A stretch of 64,000 nt of DNA, taken from assembly GCF_020614375.1 (NCBI RefSeq), contig NZ_CP085327.1, positions 2,406,823 through 2,470,822 of the forward strand, given 5' to 3'. Under the pieces are notes generated by a model. The model was not told where the DNA came from. It ran no database searches and saw only the letters and a program-made list of their open reading frames with translations. The stretch is from Haladaptatus salinisoli. GTDB taxonomy: Archaea > Halobacteriota > Halobacteria > Halobacteriales > Haladaptataceae. The position numbers and the translations under genes are program-made. Shown here piece after piece: positions 42,412 to 52,245 of this stretch; within the stretch, counting starts at the first letter, position 1, and every line of letters starts with the position of its first letter.

Positions 42412-43173
42412 GTGCCTTTGTTCCGCCGCCGCGAACTGCGTGTAGTGACAGTCGTCGTTGCGACAGCGGATTTCGAAGTGTACCACGACGTGGTGAACGA
42501 ACTGCGCGACAGGGGCGTCCGGTTTACGACGGTCGAACCGGGCGACGACCTCCCCGAGGGCGCGCGCGTCTGCATCCGGGCCGAGGGCGACGACGTCGAC
42601 GTCGACCTCCCCGTCGTCGTCGCCGACCCGGAACGGCCCCGCGAGGCGGTCGAGGAGGCGCTGGCCCTCCTCCGGGGCGAAACGGGAAGAACCGTCGTCG
42701 GCGTCGACCCCGGAACGCGCCCCGGTATCGCGGTTCTCTCCGGCGACCTGGTGACCGCGGCGTTTCACGTTCCCCTCGCGGACGCCGCGGCTATCGTCAA
42801 AGAGGAGGTCGAAGGCGCGGTCGACCCCGTCGTTCGAATCGGCGACGGCGCGCGACTGCAGGGCGCGCAACTCGTCCGCGAACTCGACGACGTGCGGGTC
42901 GAACTGGTGGACGAAACGGGGACGACCCCCTTTCTCGGCACCGGTGCGCGGGGGATGGGCGACGCGCTCGCGGCGGTCAACATCGCGCGACTGGAGGGCG
43001 AGGTCGTCGAGGAGCGCGAGATAGAACCGACCGCGGGCGAGTTGGGCGTCATCAAGCGGCGGTCGCGCGAGCACTCGGCGGACAACCGCGAAATCGACGA
43101 GGAACTGGCTCGCCGGGTCGCCGCGGGCGAGTTGACCATCGAAGAGGCGCTCGACGAGCACCGCGAGGAGTGA
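42412..43173 (+). CDS. RNase H-fold (RuvC/YqgF-like) haloarchaeal protein
   Basis: The product (about 253 residues from GTG 42412, or 242 from GTG 42445) has a first part VVVATADFEVYHDVVNELRD, then VVGVDPGTRPGIAVLSGDLV, the first strand with catalytic-type Asp of RuvC/YqgF nucleases, followed by HVPLADAAAIVKEEV. A late ARGMGDALAAVNIARL stretch supplies a second acidic position. COG2433-like nucleases share this pattern. Start codon is uncertain because both options are GTG. Position back-to-back with radB hints at a recombination or repair role (inference). Confidence 0.65.
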   Translation: MPLFRRRELRVVTVVVATADFEVYHDVVNELRDRGVRFTTVEPGDDLPEGARVCIRAEGDDVDVDLPVVVADPERPREAVEEALALLRGETGRTVVGVDPGTRPGIAVLSGDLVTAAFHVPLADAAAIVKEEVEGAVDPVVRIGDGARLQGAQLVRELDDVRVELVDETGTTPFLGTGARGMGDALAAVNIARLEGEVVEEREIEPTAGELGVIKRRSREHSADNREIDEELARRVAAGELTIEEALDEHREE

Positions 43174-43218
43174 GACGATCGGGGACGAGGGCGACGACCC
43201 GAGGCGGCCCGAGACGAC

Positions 43219-43443
43219 TCAGAGTTCCACGAGCACGGTGAACCGGTGCGCCTCGTCGTCCGGGCATCGGAGATGCTCTTCTTTCACGATGGTTCCGGAG
43301 AGCAACTGCTTGCCGACCTTCTGGAACTTGTCGAGTTCGACGTGCCCCTTCTCGCGGGTGACGACCTCGCTGTCAGGGTCGGTTTCGAACGTGCCCATTC
43401 CCGCACAGCCCTCGAACGGACACTGGACGCGAACGCGGACCAT
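43219..43443 (-). CDS. small cysteine-containing haloarchaeal protein
   Basis: The 74-residue product MVRVRVQCPFEGCAGMGTFE (and on to FTVLVEL) has the first cysteine pair CPFEGC and a single later cysteine in HLRCPDDEAH, with a nearby histidine, so a zinc site of the C-x4-C...C-x6-H type is possible. The middle VVTREKGHVELDKFQKVGKQ is basic. It is similar to conserved short haloarchaeal proteins, but no domain name comes to mind. It is convergent with the RNase-H-fold gene and has its own promoter. Confidence 0.65.
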   Translation of the reverse strand: MVRVRVQCPFEGCAGMGTFETDPDSEVVTREKGHVELDKFQKVGKQLLSGTIVKEEHLRCPDDEAHRFTVLVEL

Positions 43444-43467
43444 ACCCAGACTACGATCTGTCGGGAG

Positions 43468-44769
43468 TTATAGGTTTTCGTGAACCGCCGTCTCCGCCCG
43501 CCGCATCACCTCGCGCACCGCGAGTCCCGTCTCCCGCGCCGCCGCCAGCGCGTCGTCGAACTCGGCGCTCACGTCGTACACCGACCCGGAGTCGTCGCTC
43601 GCGACTTTCACCGTCACGTCGTAGTTCGACTCGCCGATTTCCACCGCCACCGTCTCGAACTCCCGGCGAGCGATCCAGCGGTGACTCGCGCCCGATTCAC
43701 GAACGCCGAGCGTCCCCGTCTCCTCGGCGAGTTTCCGGGCGACCCGCTCCGCGTCCTCGGGTTTGACGACGATTTTCACGAGGTGGCCCGGACGCGACTT
43801 CTTCATCGTCGCGGGGAGGACGGAAACGTCTCGCGCGCCCGCGTCCGAGAGCGTCTCCTGAAGCCCGCCGAGCACCTCGGGCGGCGCGTCGTCGAGGTTG
43901 GTTTCGAGGACGGTGACGTCGTCGCGGACGAGGCCTCCCCTCGACTCCCCCGCGAGCACCCGCAGGACGTTCGGGTGCTCCGGAAAGTCGTACCCGCCCG
44001 CGCCGTAGCCCGAGGCCTCGACGTTCAGGGTCGGGAGCGTCTCGACGCCCTCCGCGAAGCGGGCGAGAATCGCGGCCCCGGTCGGCGTGAGCAGTTCCGC
44101 CTCGACCGGGCCGCCGGCGAGTGACCAGTCCGCCCGCGCCGCGATTTCGACCACCGCCGGGGCGGGAACCGGGTAGGTTCCGTGGCTCATCTCGACCTCG
44201 CCGCCGCCGGTGGCGAGGGGAGTCGTCACGACGCGCTCCGGGTCGAGGTCGGCGAACAGTAGCGATGCTCCGACCACGTCCGCGACGGCGTCGTCCGCCC
44301 CCACCTCGTGGAAGTGCGTCGAGTCGAGGTCGGTGTCGTGGACGCTCGCTTCGGCCTCGCCCAGGATTCGGAAGACCCGCTTCGCGTCGGTTTCGACGTC
44401 GTCGTCGAGTTCCATCGATTCGAGCAGGTCGACGACCTCCCGGTAGGTGCGCGCCGGACCCGCACCCTCCGCGCGGTGGTCGTGGGAGTGCGGATGGTCG
44501 TGCGAGTGACCGTCTCGCTCGTGCGAGTGGTCGTGGTCGTGCGCGTGCGGGTCGTCATCCGCCTCCTCCGACTTCGCCCCGTCGGTCAAGAGCACCCGAA
44601 CGCTCGTCGCGGAGATTCCGTTCTTCACCGTCTTTTCGACGGCGTACTCCACGTCGAGGGCGTCCTCCACCGGCGAGAGCGCGTCGCGGTCCGCTCCCGC
44701 GTCGAGCAGCGCCCCGAGAATCATATCCCCGCTCGCTCCCATCCGACCGTCGAACGCAAGCGTCCTCAT
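43468..44769 (-). CDS. larC: LarC-type nickel insertion protein
   Basis: The 433-residue product matches LarC, the CTP-dependent nickel chelatase that completes the nickel-pincer nucleotide cofactor of lactate racemase. Landmarks are MRTLAFDGRMGASGDMILGA, STHFHEVGADDAVADVVGA, MSHGTYPVPAPAVVEIA, ELLTPTGAAILARFAEGV and TVLETNLDDAPPEVLGG, then the C-terminal KKSRPGHLVKIVVKPED. A histidine-rich insert at about residues 75-105 (HAHDHDHSHERDGHSHDHPH) is a metal-storing stretch. No larA or larBE lies nearby, so the client protein is unknown. The start at 44769 follows MRTLAFDGRM as in the family. Confidence 0.93.
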   Translation of the reverse strand: MRTLAFDGRMGASGDMILGALLDAGADRDALSPVEDALDVEYAVEKTVKNGISATSVRVLLTDGAKSEEADDDPHAHDHDHSHERDGHSHDHPHSHDHRAEGAGPARTYREVVDLLESMELDDDVETDAKRVFRILGEAEASVHDTDLDSTHFHEVGADDAVADVVGASLLFADLDPERVVTTPLATGGGEVEMSHGTYPVPAPAVVEIAARADWSLAGGPVEAELLTPTGAAILARFAEGVETLPTLNVEASGYGAGGYDFPEHPNVLRVLAGESRGGLVRDDVTVLETNLDDAPPEVLGGLQETLSDAGARDVSVLPATMKKSRPGHLVKIVVKPEDAERVARKLAEETGTLGVRESGASHRWIARREFETVAVEIGESNYDVTVKVASDDSGSVYDVSAEFDDALAAARETGLAVREVMRRAETAVHENL

Positions 44770-44982
44770 ACGTCGCATCGCGCGCCGGAGTGCGAAAATC
44801 CCATCGGTCGTGTCGGCACCACTATCCCTTTGTACTGCCGTCCCGTAGTAGTCACCAATCGCACGCGGGCACGGTTCGAGCTATCGGCGGCTATCGGTGA
44901 CTAGCGTGACCGAAAGTCCCGCTAACAAAGGACTTATACCCCGCGAACCATCACCCACAACTATCCCCGCAACTGAACAATC

Positions 44983-47205
44983 ATGAACGAAGTGCAATTG
45001 GAGGTGGCGAAAGCGTACCCGAACGACTCGGGCCGTGGTATCGCCCGTCTCGACCCGGACACGCTCTTACATCTGAAGTTGAGTCCCGGAGATATCATCG
45101 AGATAGAAGGAGGCGACACGACGGCGGCCAAGGTCTGGCGCGCCGACCGGCAGGACTGGAACACGGACACGGTGCGCATCGACGGCTTCACGCGCCAGAA
45201 CGCCGACGTCGGCATCGGCGAGCGCGTCGAAATCCGCAAAGCGGAAGCCGAGAAGGCCGACAAACTGGTACTCGCGCCGCCGGAGGAGGCGAGCGTACAG
45301 TTCGGAAGCGACGCCGCCGGGATGGTCAAACGCCAGATTCTGAAGCGCCCCGTCGTCGAGCGCGACATCGTGCCCGTCATGTCGAGCACGAACCACCCGT
45401 TCATGCGCTCGCCCGGACAGGCCATTCCGCTCATCGCCGTGGAGACCGACCCGGACGGCGTCTGCCTCATCACGGAAGACACCGAGGTCGAACTGCGGGA
45501 GGAGCCGATATCCGGCTTCGAGAAGACCGGCGGGGGAATCACCTACGAGGACATCGGCGGCCTCCAGAACGAGATTCAGCGCGTGCGGGAGATGGTCGAA
45601 CTCCCGATGAAGCACCCGCAAATCTTCCAGAAGCTCGGCATCGAGCCGCCGCAGGGCGTGCTCCTCCACGGCCCGCCGGGCACCGGGAAGACCCTGTTGG
45701 CGAAGGCGGTCGCCAACGAAACCAGCGCGAGTTTCTTCTCCATCGCGGGGCCCGAAATCATCTCCAAGTACTACGGCGAGTCCGAACAACAGCTCCGGGA
45801 GATATTCGAGGACGCCGCCGAGGAAGCTCCCTCTATCATCTTCATCGACGAACTCGACTCCATCGCGCCGAAGCGCGAGGACGTGACCGGCGAGGTCGAA
45901 CGCCGCGTCGTCGCCCAACTGCTGACGATGATGGACGGTCTCGAAGCGCGGGGACAGGTCATCGTCATCGCGGCGACCAACCGGGTCGACTCGGTTGACC
46001 CGGCGCTCCGACGCCCCGGTCGCTTCGACCGCGAGATCGAGATCGGCGTTCCGGACGAGGAAGGTCGGACGGAAATTCTCCAGATTCACACGCGCGGGAT
46101 GCCCCTCTCGGACGACGTTAACCTCCCCGGTCTGTCGAACGACACGCACGGCTTTGTCGGGGCCGACATCGAGAGCCTGACGAAGGAGGCCGCGATGAAG
46201 GCGCTCCGCCGCTACCTCCCCGAAATCGACCTGGACGAGGAGTCCATTCCGCCGTCGCTCATCGACCGGATGATCGTCAAGCGCGAGGACTTCCGCGGCG
46301 CGCTGAACGAGGTCGAACCCTCCGCGATGCGCGAGGTGTTGGTCGAACTGCCGAAGGTGTCGTGGGACGACGTGGGCGGTCTGGAGGACGCCAAGAGCCA
46401 GGTCAAAGAGAGCATCGAGTGGCCCCTCTCCTCGCCCGAGAAGTTCGACCGCATGGGTATCGACCCGCCGAGCGGCGTCCTGCTCTACGGGCCGCCCGGA
46501 ACCGGGAAGACGCTGATGGCGAAGGCCGTCGCCAACGAGACGAACGCCAACTTCATCAGCGTGCGCGGGCCGCAACTGCTGTCGAAGTGGGTCGGCGAGT
46601 CCGAGAAGGCCATCCGCCAGACCTTCCGCAAGGCGCGGCAGGTCAGCCCGACCGTCATCTTCTTCGACGAACTCGACAGCCTCGCCCCCGGCCGCAGTCA
46701 GGACGTCGGGAGCAACGTCTCCGAGCGCGTGGTGAACCAACTGCTGACGGAACTCGACGGCCTCGAGGACAAGGGCGACGTGATGGTCATCGGCGCGACC
46801 AACCGCCCCGATATGATCGATCCGGCGCTCATCCGCTCCGGGCGGTTCGACCGCCTCGTGATGATCGGCCAGCCGGACGACGAGGGCCGCGAGCAGATCC
46901 TCAAGATTCACACCGACGACACGCCGCTCGCGCCCGACGTGAGCCTGCGCGAACTCGCCGAGATGACCGACGGCTACGTCGGCAGCGACCTCGAATCCAT
47001 CGCGCGCGAGGCGGCCATCGAGGCGCTCCGCGAGGACGATGAGGCCGACGAGGTCGAGATGCGCCACTTCCGCAAGTCGATGGAGAGCGTCCGCGCCACC
47101 ATCACTGAAGACCTGCTCGACTACTACGAGCAGATGGAACGGGAGTTCAAGGGCGGTTCGTCCGCACCTCAGCGCCAGACCGGCGGGCGCATCGGGTTCC
47201 AATAG
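44983..47205 (+). CDS. cdc48: Cdc48/VAT-type AAA ATPase
   Basis: The 740-residue hexameric unfoldase has a Cdc48 N-domain ([20 protein letters not shown]) and two AAA modules. Walker A sites are [20 protein letters not shown] near residue 230 and [20 protein letters not shown] near 503. Walker B sites are [15 protein letters not shown] and [15 protein letters not shown]. It feeds unfolded proteins to the proteasome and other machines. TATA-like ACTTATACC near 44931-44939 suggests a leader of about 20 bases. A T-run and a 12-bp hairpin follow the stop. Confidence 0.96.
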   Translation: MNEVQLEVAKAYPNDSGRGIARLDPDTLLHLKLSPGDIIEIEGGDTTAAKVWRADRQDWNTDTVRIDGFTRQNADVGIGERVEIRKAEAEKADKLVLAPPEEASVQFGSDAAGMVKRQILKRPVVERDIVPVMSSTNHPFMRSPGQAIPLIAVETDPDGVCLITEDTEVELREEPISGFEKTGGGITYEDIGGLQNEIQRVREMVELPMKHPQIFQKLGIEPPQGVLLHGPPGTGKTLLAKAVANETSASFFSIAGPEIISKYYGESEQQLREIFEDAAEEAPSIIFIDELDSIAPKREDVTGEVERRVVAQLLTMMDGLEARGQVIVIAATNRVDSVDPALRRPGRFDREIEIGVPDEEGRTEILQIHTRGMPLSDDVNLPGLSNDTHGFVGADIESLTKEAAMKALRRYLPEIDLDEESIPPSLIDRMIVKREDFRGALNEVEPSAMREVLVELPKVSWDDVGGLEDAKSQVKESIEWPLSSPEKFDRMGIDPPSGVLLYGPPGTGKTLMAKAVANETNANFISVRGPQLLSKWVGESEKAIRQTFRKARQVSPTVIFFDELDSLAPGRSQDVGSNVSERVVNQLLTELDGLEDKGDVMVIGATNRPDMIDPALIRSGRFDRLVMIGQPDDEGREQILKIHTDDTPLAPDVSLRELAEMTDGYVGSDLESIAREAAIEALREDDEADEVEMRHFRKSMESVRATITEDLLDYYEQMEREFKGGSSAPQRQTGGRIGFQ

Positions 47206-47208
47206 CAC

Positions 47209-47259
47209 CTTTTTCTGCGGTTGGGTGCCGAAACCGGCGGCACTGTACCGCCGGTTTCG
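47209..47259 (+). terminator. T-run and perfect hairpin after cdc48
   Basis: CACCTTTTTCTG directly follows the stop codon. CGAAACCGGCGG (47229-47240) and CCGCCGGTTTCG (47248-47259) form a perfect 12-bp stem with a 7-base loop. Archaeal termination usually relies on the T-run; the hairpin may stabilise the mRNA end. Confidence 0.55.
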
Positions 47260-47284
47260 TCCTTCCTCCCTGGCAACAGCTGTA

Positions 47285-47400
47285 CCAAAACCTCGGTGCT
47301 CCCTTCGGTCCGCTCTGGGTCCGCTCGCTACGCTCGCGGCGAGCGGGCTAGCCGCCGGCGGCTGCGTCACCGACGGCTTTCGAGAGTTGTGTCGACTGCC
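47285..47400. repeat. cluster of palindromes between cdc48 and the next gene
   Basis: CCGCTCGC (47321-47328) and GCGAGCGG (47339-47346) form an 8-bp stem, and GCCGCCGGCGGC (47351-47362) is a perfect 12-base palindrome. Similar CGCTACGC-type words occur at 20850-20905. No gene is present here. The words look like GC-rich structured intergenic sequence common in haloarchaea. Confidence 0.4.
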
Positions 47401-47468
47401 GATTCGGCCAAAAGTCGAAACCGAGCGCCGCCCGAAGCGTTATCCGCGTCTCGACTCAATTGTAGCGT

Positions 47469-47765
47469 ATGAGCTCCGACCGCGACACCAACAGAACGCC
47501 GCCCGATTCGCGTCAGGGCGACGACGTGTACGTCAAGGACGAAGAGGGAGACCCGGGGTTGGCCGGTCGCTCCGGGGACAACGAGGGCGTCTACGAGGGG
47601 TTCCCGTCCACCGTCCACCGGGTCGCCGACCCGAAGGTCTACGGCTTCCTCCTGCTCATCGGCCTGATCCTCCTGGTCTTTCCGGAGCCGATCACGTCCA
47701 CAATCGGCTTCGTCCTCATCCTGATCGGCGCGTTCATCGGGGCGATCGATTTCTTGTCGCCGTAG
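47469..47765 (+). CDS. small two-helix membrane protein
   Basis: The 98-residue product has a charged, disordered N-terminal half (MSSDRDTNRTPPDSRQGDDV, then EGDPGLAGRSGDNEGVYEGF) and two C-terminal helices (VYGFLLLIGLILLVFPEP and TIGFVLILIGAFIGAIDFLS). Such small haloarchaeal membrane proteins are conserved in order next to cdc48 in my recollection, but their role is unknown. The 260 bases before it hold only palindromes. The T-rich downstream part ends before the phoU duplication. Confidence 0.65.
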   Translation: MSSDRDTNRTPPDSRQGDDVYVKDEEGDPGLAGRSGDNEGVYEGFPSTVHRVADPKVYGFLLLIGLILLVFPEPITSTIGFVLILIGAFIGAIDFLSP

Positions 47766-47881
47766 CCGCCCTCGGCTTCGACTGCGCCGTTACCCTACCG
47801 CGAACGCAGTGAGCGGACAGATCAACGACCGTCGGGAGGAGCGCAGGCTTTCGGTCGAGCTCTTTTCCAGGGAGGAAGGCC

Positions 47882-47975
47882 GAGACGACCGCAGAAGGAG
47901 GCGCGCTTAGTAGATGAGTTCGTCGTCGGAGACGACCGCAGAAGGAGGCGCGCTTAGTAGATGAGTTCGTCGTCG
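47882..47975. repeat. perfect 47-bp tandem duplication covering the phoU stop codon
   Basis: The 47 bases beginning GAGACGACCGCAGAAGGAGG at 47882 are repeated without change at 47929-47975. The second copy carries the last codons of phoU and its TAA (47954-47956), so the first copy duplicates the 3' end and stop outside the gene. It is a recent slip or replication error rather than a functional array. Confidence 0.9.
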
Positions 47976-48631
47976 TTCTCGACCATGTAGAACGTGCGGG
48001 CGGCGATGTTGACCGCGTGGTCGCCAACCCGTTCGAGGTCGCGGATGGTGAGCAGGAGCCTGGAGACGTCCTGGAGGAGGCGTTCGACCTCCTCTTCGGT
48101 GTTCTCCTCCAGTTCCGTCTCGATGAGGTCGCGGACGACCAGCGCGCTCGCGCGCTCGCAGAGCTGGTCCAAGTGGTCGTCGCGGTCTGCGACGGCGTAG
48201 CAAGCCTCCGTGTCCTCGTCGGCGTACGCGTCCATCGTCGATTCCATCATCTCCAGAGTGACGTTCCCGAGTTCCTGGATGTCGACTTCCGGAAACATGT
48301 CGCGGTCGGCGGCGAGCGTGTACTCGCCGAGGTTCACCGCGAGGTCGGCGATGCGTTCGAGGTCGGTGATTATCTTGAACGTCGCCGCTATCATCCGGAG
48401 GTCGCTGGCGACCGGTTGCTGGAGCGCGAACAGGTCGATGCAGTCCTGTTCGAGTTTGAGGTACAGTTCGTTCACCTCGTCGTCGCCCTCGATGACCTCG
48501 CGGGCGAGTTCCCGGTCCTTCTGTTCCAGCGCGTTGAGTCCGAGGCGCAGGCGCTCCATCACCACCTCGCTCATGTAGAGAACGTTCTCTTGGAGGTCGG
48601 CCAACTGCTGTTGATAGCTTTTTCGTGCCAT
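47954..48631 (-). CDS. phoU: phosphate signalling protein PhoU
   Basis: The 225-residue all-helical protein has two PhoU three-helix repeats. Landmarks are MARKSYQQQLADLQENVLYM, EVIEGDDEVNELYLKLEQDC, LQQPVASDLRMIAATFKIIT-DLERIADLAVN in repeat one and DVSRLLLTIRDLERVGDHAVNIAARTFYM in repeat two. E-x3-D metal motifs (DLERIAD, DLERVGD) are visible. PhoU controls the Pst transporter and phosphate signalling. It is the last gene of pstSCAB-phoU. Its 3' end lies in a 47-bp tandem duplication. Confidence 0.95.
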   Translation of the reverse strand: MARKSYQQQLADLQENVLYMSEVVMERLRLGLNALEQKDRELAREVIEGDDEVNELYLKLEQDCIDLFALQQPVASDLRMIAATFKIITDLERIADLAVNLGEYTLAADRDMFPEVDIQELGNVTLEMMESTMDAYADEDTEACYAVADRDDHLDQLCERASALVVRDLIETELEENTEEEVERLLQDVSRLLLTIRDLERVGDHAVNIAARTFYMVENDDELIY

Positions 48632-48661
48632 AGCTGTGATTCGGTTGTTTTCGGTGTGCGT

Positions 48662-49546
48662 CTATCCGAACTTCCCGGTGATGTAGTCTTCGACGCGTTC
48701 GTGTTCGGGATTCTCGAATATCTTCTGCGTGTCGTCGAACTCGACGAGTTCGCCGCCGGTGAGGAAGACGGCGGTCTTGTCGCTGATACGGGCCGCCTGC
48801 TGCATGTTGTGCGTGACGATGACGACCGTGTAGTCCTCGGCGAGCTCGGCGATGAGATCCTCTATCTGCGAGGTGGCGACGGGGTCGAGCGCGCTCGCCG
48901 GTTCGTCCATGAGGAGCACCTCCGGGTCGGGCGCGATGGCGCGGGCGATGCAGAGTCGCTGCTGTTGTCCGCCGGAGAGTTCGAGACCGGACTCGTCCAA
49001 CCGGTCTTTCACCTCGTCCCACAGCGCGGCGCGCTTCAACGACTGCTCGACGATTTCGTCGTAATCGCCGTCCTTGTTCTGAATGTTCAGGCCGTAGGCG
49101 ACGTTGTCGTAGATGCTCTTCGGGAACGGATTGGGCTTCTGGAACACCATCCCGACGCGCCGACGGAGCGCCACGGGGTCGACATCGCCGTCGTAGACGT
49201 TCTTCCCGCGGAGCGTGAGTTCGCCCTCCACGTGCGCGGCGTCGATGAGGTCGTTCATCCGGTTGATACACCGGAGGAACGTGGACTTTCCGCACCCGGA
49301 GGGACCGATCATCGCGGTGACGCGGTTCTCGGGGATCTCTATGTCGATTCCCCGCAATGCCTGGTCGTCGCCGTACCACACCTCGATGTCCTTCGACTCG
49401 ATGATAGCTGGCGTGTCCGCCCGTCGCGCACCCTCGGAGTCCACCTCGGTCTCGATGAGCATCTCGTCGTTCATCGACCCTGACGACTCGTCCTCTCTCT
49501 GCTTTTCGCTCGTTTCCTCGTTCGGTGGCATGTTCTCTTGGCTCAT
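48662..49546 (-). CDS. pstB: phosphate ABC transporter ATPase PstB
   Basis: The 294-residue ATPase has Walker [22 protein letters not shown]-loop [11 protein letters not shown], signature [15 protein letters not shown], Walker [15 protein letters not shown] and the switch histidine VTHNMQQAA, all typical of PstB. The N-terminal 50 residues are an acidic haloarchaeal extension ([20 protein letters not shown]). It energises phosphate uptake with PstA and PstC. It lies 3 bases from pstA and 30 bases from phoU, so it is co-transcribed. Confidence 0.96.
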   Translation of the reverse strand: MSQENMPPNEETSEKQREDESSGSMNDEMLIETEVDSEGARRADTPAIIESKDIEVWYGDDQALRGIDIEIPENRVTAMIGPSGCGKSTFLRCINRMNDLIDAAHVEGELTLRGKNVYDGDVDPVALRRRVGMVFQKPNPFPKSIYDNVAYGLNIQNKDGDYDEIVEQSLKRAALWDEVKDRLDESGLELSGGQQQRLCIARAIAPDPEVLLMDEPASALDPVATSQIEDLIAELAEDYTVVIVTHNMQQAARISDKTAVFLTGGELVEFDDTQKIFENPEHERVEDYITGKFG

Positions 49547-49549
49547 TGT

Positions 49550-51232
49550 TTATCGCTCCCTCTGATACCTGTTGCGCAGTGCGATGGCGACCGAGTTCAT
49601 GGTCAGCATGGCGACGAGTAGCACGACGACGCCCGCCGGTACGACTTTGGTGTAAAAGTCGTGTCCGGTGAACGTGGTCGCGTACACGAATATTTGCATC
49701 GGCATCGCCGCGGCGACCGAATCGAACGTTCTCGGCACGGGGGCGATCGCCGCTGCGCCGATCATGATGAGCGGTGCCGTTTCGCCGATCGCCCGCCCGA
49801 GTCCGAGGATCGTTCCAGTGAGTATCCCGGGGAAGGCGCGCGGAAGGACGACGTTCCTGACGGTCTGCCAGCGGGTCGCTCCCATCCCGTACGACGCTTG
49901 GCGCATATCGTCCGGCACCGCGCGAATCGCCTCTTCCGAGGAGATGATGATGATGGGCAGGATGAGAAGCGACAGTGCGAGTCCCCCGACCACAATCGTC
50001 CCGGAACCGAACAAGTTGCCGGCGACGAAGATCGGCGATAGACCGAGGGGTTCCGCGACGCTCGGCGGTAGAACCGGAATACCCGGGCCGAGATACGTGA
50101 CGAAGACCCCCGCGGCAAGTAGTCCGTAGACGACGCTGGGAACGCCCGCCAGGTTCGAGACGTTGATTTTGATGATCCTCGTCAGCCGGTTATCGGGGGC
50201 GTACTCTTCAAGGTACACGGCGGCCCCGACGCCGAGCGGGAACGAAACGAGGGCGACGACGAACATCAACAGCACTGATCCGACGATGCCGGGGTACAAA
50301 CCCGCGTTGGCGGCGGTGTCCGAACTGTTGCCGGTAACGAACGCCCAATCGAGCCACGAGTGCGGTCCGGCGAAGCCGAAGATGTCGACGAGCAGTGCCC
50401 CGAGCAGCGCGCCGAGGACGACGACGACAGGTAGCGTTATCCCGACGCGATCCCGCGGTCGGTGTGCGGCGACGTCGGCGACGTACAGGCCGAACGGAAC
50501 GCCTGCGAGTGCCATAATTAGCGCTACGGGAACAGCACCGATTCCGACGAGTCGACCGACCGGTGCTGCGAGCATGGTCGCGAGGAGGACGACGACCGCC
50601 GCGACGTCGGCGGTACGTTCCCCGTCCCATCGATGATCGACGTACGAGCGAGCCGCGAGCGCCACCACCGAACCGAACGTGAGCGCCACCGACATCCCGT
50701 TGGTTGGGACGTAAAGGAGTCTGAGAATGCCGTACGGTACGAGGACGATCGACGCGACGAACGCGAGAACGGTGACGCCCAACCATCCGAGAAACGGTAG
50801 TTGCACGTCGCTTCGGCTCAGTCCCACGGCGATCACGACCGGGACGGCGACCGCGACGAAGTACGCGAACCACACCAGCGGATAGACTACGTCGATGAAC
50901 ACCGTCGATACGCCGGCCGCGAACACCAATCCGACGAGCGGGATACCGAGCGCGGTTGCTCCCGTCGAGAGGGCGTTACCGCCTCGTCGATTCAGGTACC
51001 GCCCGACGACGGCGGTCGGTGCGACGAAGGCGAGGAAGAAGACGAGATACCATCCGGCGTCCGCGGTGAGCGGTTGAATGGCGTCGTTCGTCACGTACAC
51101 CAGCAACACGCCAAGCGAGACGATGCCGACGAGCGTCGCCGCCAGGAGAAGGTACTTGAACGCCGTTCCGGCGGTTCGGCTGACCCGTTCGAACTGCCCT
51201 ATCGTCTCGTATCGTTCCGTGTCGGCCGCCAT
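49550..51232 (-). CDS. pstA: phosphate ABC transporter permease PstA with a long N-terminal membrane extension
   Basis: The 560-residue protein is about twice the usual PstA length. Its C-terminal 290 residues are the typical permease, with VALVSFPLGVGAAVYLEEYA, NLAGVPSVVYGLLAAGVF and EEAIRAVPDDMRQASYGMGA (the EAA loop that contacts PstB), followed by AIGETAPLIMIGAAA. The first 270 residues add about six to seven extra membrane helices (TAFKYLLLAATLVGIVSLGV and others) with unknown role. No frameshift is visible. It lies one base from pstC and abuts pstB. Confidence 0.93.
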   Translation of the reverse strand: MAADTERYETIGQFERVSRTAGTAFKYLLLAATLVGIVSLGVLLVYVTNDAIQPLTADAGWYLVFFLAFVAPTAVVGRYLNRRGGNALSTGATALGIPLVGLVFAAGVSTVFIDVVYPLVWFAYFVAVAVPVVIAVGLSRSDVQLPFLGWLGVTVLAFVASIVLVPYGILRLLYVPTNGMSVALTFGSVVALAARSYVDHRWDGERTADVAAVVVLLATMLAAPVGRLVGIGAVPVALIMALAGVPFGLYVADVAAHRPRDRVGITLPVVVVLGALLGALLVDIFGFAGPHSWLDWAFVTGNSSDTAANAGLYPGIVGSVLLMFVVALVSFPLGVGAAVYLEEYAPDNRLTRIIKINVSNLAGVPSVVYGLLAAGVFVTYLGPGIPVLPPSVAEPLGLSPIFVAGNLFGSGTIVVGGLALSLLILPIIIISSEEAIRAVPDDMRQASYGMGATRWQTVRNVVLPRAFPGILTGTILGLGRAIGETAPLIMIGAAAIAPVPRTFDSVAAAMPMQIFVYATTFTGHDFYTKVVPAGVVVLLVAMLTMNSVAIALRNRYQRER

Positions 51233-51233
51233 T

Positions 51234-52190
51234 TCAGTACTCCTCCCGGTATCGCTCCGCGATGAGGTCGCTGACGACGTTCATCAGGAGCGTGATGACG
51301 AACAAGGTGAGACCGACGGCGAACGCGCTTCGATACGCTATCCCACCGCCGGCGAAGTCGCCTGTCAACGAGTTCACGATGGCCGCCGTCATTGGCATGT
51401 TCGGTTTCGTGAACGCGAACGGATTGAACGGATTTCGAAAGAACGCGACGCTCCCCGCCGCGACGGTCACCGCCATCGTCTCCCCGATGGCGCGCGACAG
51501 CGCGAGGATGAACGAAGAGAAGATGCCGGAGATGGCGGCGGGAATGACGATGCCGATGGACACGTCCAGTTTCGTCGCACCCATCCCGTACCCCGCCTGT
51601 CGTAACTCGTCGGGCACCGCGCTCATCGCGTCCTCGCTGATGGACGCGACCATCGGGATGATCATGATTCCGACGACGATGCTCGCCGACATCATGTTGA
51701 AGAACGAGACGTGAAATATCGGCTCGAGTAGCGGCGTGATGTAGACGAGCGCGAAGAACCCGTAGATAACCGTCGGGACGCCCGCGAGGATTTCGAGCGC
51801 CGGTTTGAGTACGGACCGCGCGCGCTTGCTGGCGTACTCGCTCAAATACAGCGCGGTGGCAACGCCGAGCGGGAGCGCGATAATCGCGGATCCGATGGTC
51901 ACCATCAGCGTTCCCGTCAACGGTGCGAGCACGCCGAACTGGTGGTTACTGGGTCGCCACGTCGTCCCCGTTAAAAATTCCATCAGTGACGCCGTTTCCC
52001 CGCTGACGCCGAGAAGTCCCGCCGTTTCGCTGAAAAAGCGCAACGATTCGTTGATCAGTAAAAGCGCGATACCGATCGTAGTGAGTATCGACAGGAGAGC
52101 ACACGTGAAGAAAAATGCCCACGCTAGTACCTCCTGCGACGAATTCCCCGTCCGTCTTGTAAGATCCTGTGTTATCCGGTCAGCGCCCAT
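51234..52190 (-). CDS. pstC: phosphate ABC transporter permease PstC
   Basis: The 318-residue permease has six helices and the PstC motifs: [57 protein letters not shown] and the EAA loop [20 protein letters not shown], followed by [28 protein letters not shown]. It forms the membrane channel with PstA. It lies between pstS (55 bases upstream) and pstA (1 base downstream) on the same strand, confirming the operon. Confidence 0.96.
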   Translation of the reverse strand: MGADRITQDLTRRTGNSSQEVLAWAFFFTCALLSILTTIGIALLLINESLRFFSETAGLLGVSGETASLMEFLTGTTWRPSNHQFGVLAPLTGTLMVTIGSAIIALPLGVATALYLSEYASKRARSVLKPALEILAGVPTVIYGFFALVYITPLLEPIFHVSFFNMMSASIVVGIMIIPMVASISEDAMSAVPDELRQAGYGMGATKLDVSIGIVIPAAISGIFSSFILALSRAIGETMAVTVAAGSVAFFRNPFNPFAFTKPNMPMTAAIVNSLTGDFAGGGIAYRSAFAVGLTLFVITLLMNVVSDLIAERYREEY

Positions 52191-52245
52191 CGTTCGTATC
52201 CTCCGGTTGTACTCGAAAAAGACCTTCGTTTATCGGCGTGGCTAT

